A stretch of 26,626 bases of DNA, taken from Pararhodospirillum photometricum DSM 122 (GTDB lineage: Bacteria; Pseudomonadota; Alphaproteobacteria; Rhodospirillales; Rhodospirillaceae). The notes beneath the pieces were generated by a model that was given only the letters and a program-made list of their open reading frames with translations, was not told the origin of the DNA and did no database searches. Of this stretch, positions 23,848-26,626 are shown piece after piece (the stretch's first letter is position 1; the number at the start of each line of letters is the position of its first letter). The stretch covers positions 1,944,512 through 1,971,137 of the forward strand of contig NC_017059.1 in NCBI RefSeq assembly GCF_000284415.1, written 5' to 3'. The translations under genes were made by a program, and so were the position numbers.

Positions 23848-24100
23848 CCTTGGTATCCTGCCCTCTCCCGCGCTCGACTCCCCCTCGGGCAGGCGGCGCA
23901 AGACCAGCAAGGTGGCGTCGTCATCGGGACGGCCGGAGCCGCAAAAACGGTGTAGATCCGCCATCACCCCCGCCGCCACGGATGCCGCATCATCTTGAGC
24001 CGCCGAGCGTCCCAAGGCTTCGCGCAGCCGTCGTTCGCCATACAAGGTGCCGGTCGCGTCGATGGCCCCGGTCAGGCCCGGGCTCCAGGCGACCAGGCAA
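23845..24100 (-). pseudogene. C-terminal remnant of a SpoIIE/RsbU-type PP2C phosphatase
   Basis: The minus-strand frame ending at TAA 23845 reads LVAWSPGLTGAIDATGTLYG, then ERRLREALG and PDDDATLLVLRRLPEG. This is the end of a SpoIIE-type serine phosphatase, comparable to family members with YSDGVTEA...FGEERL...DDxTLLVLR. Coding similarity stops at about 24095-24105; upstream codons are antisense to a methyltransferase. The N-terminal catalytic motifs and any receiver or sensor domain are gone, so the remnant cannot be active. Intact relatives dephosphorylate anti-anti-sigma factors in stress signalling. The cut coincides with the cut end of the neighbouring MT-A70 gene, so a single rearrangement removed both 5' ends. 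Confidence 0.75.
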
Positions 24101-24518
24101 TGCTGTCGTTTACCTGTGGACGACAGAGCCCCACGCCGAACTGGCCGACGCCTGCCTTGTCGCCTGGGGCCTTGCGCGCAAGTCGGCGCGCGTCTGGGTC
24201 AAGGAAGGGCGCCTCGGCCCCGGGTATTGGGCGCGTGGTCAGCATGAGCGCTTGGTCGAGGCGGTGCAGGACCCCGAGTTGCTGGTGATTGGTGCCCGGG
24301 GCATCAAGGTGTGCCCGCCCCCCGGTGCGCGGCCCGGAAGCCTTATTCGAGGGCCCGTGCGAGAGCATTCCCGCAAGCCCGATCAGGCGATCCTCGACAT
24401 CCTCAAAGCTCACCCAGGCAAAGGGATTTTCGAGGCTTTTGCCCGAACCCCGGTCCCGGGTGTTGTGGGTTGGGGCGATGAGTATGGCCGCTTCCCGACG
24501 CTGGATGTCGCCCAATGA
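24101..24518 (+). pseudogene. C-terminal remnant of an MT-A70-family adenine methyltransferase
   Basis: The frame from about 24101 to TGA 24518 encodes AVVYLWTTEPHAELADACL, WGLARKSARVWVKEGRLGPG, YWARGQHERLV, LLVIGARG, then PVREHSRKPDQ and ELFAR-like EAFARTPVPG...GWGDEYGR. This is the distal half of phage-type MT-A70 N6-adenine methyltransferases (compare LWVT, VWVKD, GYWFRNQHE, REHSRKPD, WGNE). The catalytic DPPW motif and SAM site should lie upstream but are missing: the frame continues leftward only as antisense to the phosphatase remnant. It is therefore inactive. Such genes are common in the early region of prophages. The next coding frame can begin at ATG 24515, overlapping the stop. Confidence 0.78.
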
Positions 24519-24823
24519 CTACACCCTTGACCAACGACCTTGTTGGGGCGATGTTGCTCCTTGGAGCCCCCGAAGCCGTGGAAAGCGACGGGGATGGATG
24601 CTCCGGTACGAGCGGCGGCCGCCCCGTAAGCCACGCGGTCTTTTTTGTGCCCGGAGTCTGTCCGGCGCACATCGCCCCTATGGCGGGGCGCCCCCGGATA
24701 CAAAACCCGCAAGGGGAAGAAGGGGGGTCCGACTCGTACCGGATTTCCAACGCTCCCGCCACCAGGGCGGCCGTGGAAAGCCTCTCTGATGGCGCTCATC
24801 AACGCCTGTACGAGGGCTGCGAC
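24519..24823. promoter_or_regulatory. prophage-like control region with GTACGAG sites
   Basis: This 305-nt stretch has no convincing gene. The frame of the following regulator is open back to ATG 24515, but its translation here is compositionally odd and no ribosome site precedes 24515. An 11-bp perfect inverted repeat, TCCGGTACGAG (24602-24612) and CTCGTACCGGA (24733-24743), spans 120 nt. A third GTACGAG lies at 24808-24814 and overlaps the regulator's Shine-Dalgarno. The pattern fits operators for autoregulation. A T6 run at 24641-24646 has no strong hairpin before it. Confidence 0.4.
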
Positions 24824-25624
24824 ATGGCCGATTCTCACGACGCCACCCGTGCGTCTGCACTTTCCCTTTCCGATCTCGACACCACCGCTGATGAGCCGCG
24901 CGTCAAGGACGTGCGCATTGGTGAACGCTTGGGCATGGCCCAGCCGCTCGATATTCGGCGGACCATCGAGAAGAACAGCGATGAACTGAAGCGGTACGGA
25001 TTGGTTCGCGCGGTGTGCGAGCCAATCCGCAGCGGCAAAGGTCGCATTCAGGAAGTGACCACCTACTACCTGAACGAAGCCCAGACGCTCTTGCTGTGCA
25101 TGCTGTCGCGCACCGAGCGCGCCGCCGATGTCCGCCAGGAGGTGATCGAGGTCTTTATGGCCTACCGGCGCGGCACGTTGGCCACATCGTCCCCCTCGAA
25201 ACCTTCCCGCCCCTTGTCCGTCCGCGAAAAGCGGCTCCAGGTCGAGGCATGCCGGAAGACCCTGGGTGCCAGCGCGGCCCAAGCCCTCGCCAAGCGGATC
25301 GGGCTTTGGGATGACCTGGGCATTGCCGACCTCGCCGCCTCCGGCCCCGCCCAAGCCGAACTTCCCCTCCCTCCGAACGCCCCGGCCCTGACCGGCGCCC
25401 AGGTGCGCCCCGGGATGGGGTTGCTGGTGCTGGAAGATGGGGTGGTGATCTTCGATGCCACGGACGACGCGCTTAAGGACGATGACGTCCTGCTGGCCGT
25501 GCGCCCCGGCAAGAATGGCTCGTTCACTTCGGTTGATCGGCTCATGGCTCACGCCTGGAGTGGCGCCCGCACCTCGTGCGTTGCCGTGGGCCGGGTGGTT
25601 GATGTGCGGAGGCACGCTATCTGA
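24824..25624 (+). CDS. phage-type regulatory protein (Rha/antirepressor-like N-terminal region)
   Basis: ATG 24824 is chosen for GAGGG at 24812-24816 with a 7-nt spacer; it gives 266 residues. Residues about 27-120 include RIGERLGMAQPLDIRRTIEK, IQEVTTYYLNEAQTLLLCML and SRTERAADVRQEVIEVFMAY. This resembles the DNA-binding region of phage Rha/antirepressor-type proteins (YYLNExQ...LL...SRT...A..VR.EVI..F..). The central part is proline-rich, and the C-terminal part (about 195-266) is a small beta-rich region I do not recognise. It ends TGATG, overlapping the next start by one base. Its upstream GTACGAG sites suggest self-regulation. The specific family is uncertain. Confidence 0.65.
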   Translation: MADSHDATRASALSLSDLDTTADEPRVKDVRIGERLGMAQPLDIRRTIEKNSDELKRYGLVRAVCEPIRSGKGRIQEVTTYYLNEAQTLLLCMLSRTERAADVRQEVIEVFMAYRRGTLATSSPSKPSRPLSVREKRLQVEACRKTLGASAAQALAKRIGLWDDLGIADLAASGPAQAELPLPPNAPALTGAQVRPGMGLLVLEDGVVIFDATDDALKDDDVLLAVRPGKNGSFTSVDRLMAHAWSGARTSCVAVGRVVDVRRHAI

Positions 25625-25845
25625 TGGCCCGCGCCCCCTCCACCCTCTTCGCCTTCTTCCCCGGGAGCGGGCCAGCAGGTCGGCTTTGCCGGCAGTGCTG
25701 CCACTGGGCTCCCGAGGACAAGGCCGGCCCGCTCCGATCTGGGCCGCGCTGCACGAAGGCCATGGCCATGAAGTCTGGCGCGACGGGCGGCTGCCCTGGG
25801 GGCACGCCGGCTTGCAAGTACTTTGGTGAGAGGGGGCGCGTCTGA
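25624..25845 (+). CDS. small cysteine-rich, probably zinc-binding phage protein
   Basis: The 73-residue product has cysteines at 22, 25, 26, 43, 57 and 64: LCRQCCHW, RCTKAMAMKSG, GGCPGGTPACKYF. This CxxC...C...C spacing with aromatic residues after the pairs (CxxCxxW, CxYF) is typical of small zinc-ribbon-like proteins in the early regions of alphaproteobacterial prophages. It overlaps the regulator stop (TGATG) and the following replication-type gene start (TGATG), so three genes are coupled. No function is assigned. The compact overlaps and cysteine pattern make a random frame unlikely. Confidence 0.65.
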   Translation: MARAPSTLFAFFPGSGPAGRLCRQCCHWAPEDKAGPLRSGPRCTKAMAMKSGATGGCPGGTPACKYFGERGRV

Positions 25846-26626
25846 TGCAGGAAATGCATTGGTTCAGGTGGCATCACGGCGCCACCTCCGATCCCAAATT
25901 CCGGGTCGTCGCCAAGCGGTGCGGACAGCCGGTCCATGTCGTGATCGCCATCTGGGCCTGCATTCTTGAGCACGCATCGGCCGCTGATGAGCGCGGGTCG
26001 ATCGCCAGCTTCGACGCCGAAGAGGTCGCCGTTACGCTCGACCTTGAAACGGAAACGGTCGTTACATGCGTTACAGCCATGCAAGGCAAAGTCCTGGATG
26101 GCGACGCGGTGCGGTCGTGGGAGCGGCGCCAGGGCGGCACCAAAGCGGCCCCGGCCGGATCGACCGAGCGGGTGCGCCGGTACCGGGAGCGGAAGCGCGC
26201 TGCGGGTGCAAACCAAGAAGATAAAGGGAAAACAGATACTTACACAAATGTTACACCGGACGACGAAACGCGTTACCGGGCAGATGAAACGCCGTGTAAC
26301 GCGATGGAACGCAATGTAACGCATGTAACGCCTCCTAGAGAAGAGGAGAGAAGAGAAGAGGAGATAAGAGAAGGGTGTAAGCAGCAGCAGGAATCCCACA
26401 ACACCGCGTGCGCGCGCGAGGCGGCCTCGGGTGCTGCTGCTGCTGGGGCGCCGGCTCCTGGAGACGTCCCCCTGGAGGCCCCGAAGTCCCCGAAGTCCTG
26501 GCTCGGCCGCCCCGCCGACGCCGACCGGGCCACACCAGACCCCGCTGAAACCAAGCAAGCCGTCGCCCTGATCAAGGCGGCCCTGGAAGGGGCTCGCCGA
26601 TGGGGGGTGCCCGACAGCCACCCCCC
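25845..26626 (+). CDS. phage replication-type protein, N-terminal part, runs off window
   Basis: From ATG 25845 a frame stays open to the window end (260 codons plus 2 nt). It starts MQEMHWFRWHHGATSDPKFR and continues with VHVVIAIWACILEHA, a helical, winged-helix-like region comparable to phage replication initiators/replisome organisers (DUF1376 or lambda O/P22 gp18-like). Residues 108-118 (ERVRRYRERKR) are the basic motif common in that group. The middle, about residues 125-180, is low-complexity and lower in GC, with TYTNVTPDDETRY and a Glu/Arg run; it overlaps DNA repeats. Then come Gln and Ala runs and a linker toward a missing C-terminal domain. Location behind a regulator and small zinc protein fits a phage early operon. 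Confidence 0.65.
   Translation, partial: MQEMHWFRWHHGATSDPKFRVVAKRCGQPVHVVIAIWACILEHASAADERGSIASFDAEEVAVTLDLETETVVTCVTAMQGKVLDGDAVRSWERRQGGTKAAPAGSTERVRRYRERKRAAGANQEDKGKTDTYTNVTPDDETRYRADETPCNAMERNVTHVTPPREEERREEEIREGCKQQQESHNTACAREAASGAAAAGAPAPGDVPLEAPKSPKSWLGRPADADRATPDPAETKQAVALIKAALEGARRWGVPDSHP
26283..26332 (+). repeat. 10-bp phased direct repeats (iteron-like) inside the replication gene
   Basis: AACGC begins at 26288, 26298, 26308, 26318 and 26327, with another at 26267, so copies recur every 10, 10, 10 and 9 bp, one helical turn. Three of them extend to TGTAACGC (26295, 26315, 26324). Reverse copies GCGTTACA (26068) and GCGTTACC (26270) lie upstream. The array sits within a local GC minimum. 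Iterons within an initiator gene are the arrangement of the lambda origin. Confidence 0.6.
26337..26375 (+). repeat. polypurine tract next to the iteron-like array
   Basis: 38 of 39 bases are purines (only 26365 is T), built from GAGAA/GAGGAG units. In frame it uses four AGA and one ATA codons, both unusual in this GC-rich sequence, where arginine elsewhere in the gene is mostly CGG or CGC. This suggests constraint on DNA rather than protein. Confidence 0.55.

Noticed and set aside
24720..24760. T-arm-like GGGTCCGACTC suggesting a tRNA or attachment site
   Set aside because: The flanking bases cannot form the T-stem or acceptor stem, and no anticodon arm is present at the right distance.
24515..24823. 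Upstream extension of the phage regulator frame to ATG 24515
   Set aside because: The overlap with the methyltransferase stop is tempting, but no ribosome site precedes it and the translation looks non-coding; GAGGG before ATG 24824 decides the start.
24410..25615. 401-codon minus-strand frame across the prophage-like region
   Set aside because: Overlaps the REHSRKPD-bearing methyltransferase remnant and the regulator with its good ribosome site; no recognisable motifs.
1..26626. CRISPR array, rRNA or tRNA genes, complete insertion sequence
   Set aside because: No regularly spaced repeats with unique spacers, no rRNA-like or cloverleaf-capable sequence, and no transposase motif was found on either strand.

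Overview
The window reads as a chromosomal segment of a high-GC, purple non-sulfur-type alphaproteobacterium (Rhodospirillaceae, possibly a Rhodospirillum/Pararhodospirillum relative). That assignment is an inference. It rests on high GC throughout, a Mcl-like/mesaconyl-CoA hydratase pair of the ethylmalonyl-CoA pathway, oxygen-independent HemN, an HBM-type chemoreceptor and a dispersed GC-rich terminator repeat. No database search was possible.

Layout. 1-3066: 5' end of a dUTPase gene (minus strand), beta-carbonic anhydrase, a membrane histidine kinase and an unrecognised protein. 3223-4880: divergent cysteine hydrolase and DJ-1/AraC-type regulator. 5044-9779 (minus): HMA-type P-type ATPase, acyl-ACP thioesterase, HemN. 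9990-10769: hydroxypyruvate isomerase-like enzyme. 10833-14797 (minus): two coupled M16 peptidase-family genes, ribosomal protein L28, LysE-type exporter. 15105-17053: CitE-like malyl-CoA lyase/thioesterase and mesaconyl-CoA hydratase, overlapping by ATGA. 17277-19247: chemoreceptor. 19312-20208 (minus): a five-helix membrane protein and a small secreted cysteine protein.

20401-23780 is the most unusual part. It is a two-gene, translationally coupled module: a RecQ-family helicase fused at its C-terminus to a ComFC-like phosphoribosyltransferase domain, followed by a DprA-family protein. The combination recalls the competence set ComFA/ComFC/DprA and the PRTase + DprA pair ShosTA, so a defence or DNA-uptake-control role is suspected. 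The dprA-like gene carries a one-base frame disruption near codon 53.

Just beyond it, at about 24100, two unrelated genes that face away from each other are both cut at their 5' ends: a SpoIIE-type phosphatase (minus) and an MT-A70 methyltransferase (plus). This marks a recombination scar. To the right, 24101-26626 looks like the early region of a degenerate prophage: methyltransferase remnant, Rha/antirepressor-like regulator, small cysteine-rich protein, and a replication-type protein running off the window. Inside the replication-type gene lies a helically phased 10-bp repeat array followed by a purine-only tract, a candidate replication origin.

Eleven copies of one GC-rich hairpin element occupy intergenic spaces up to 23.85 kb and none occur in the prophage-like part. 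Their flanks and orientation indicate a dispersed family of intrinsic terminators.
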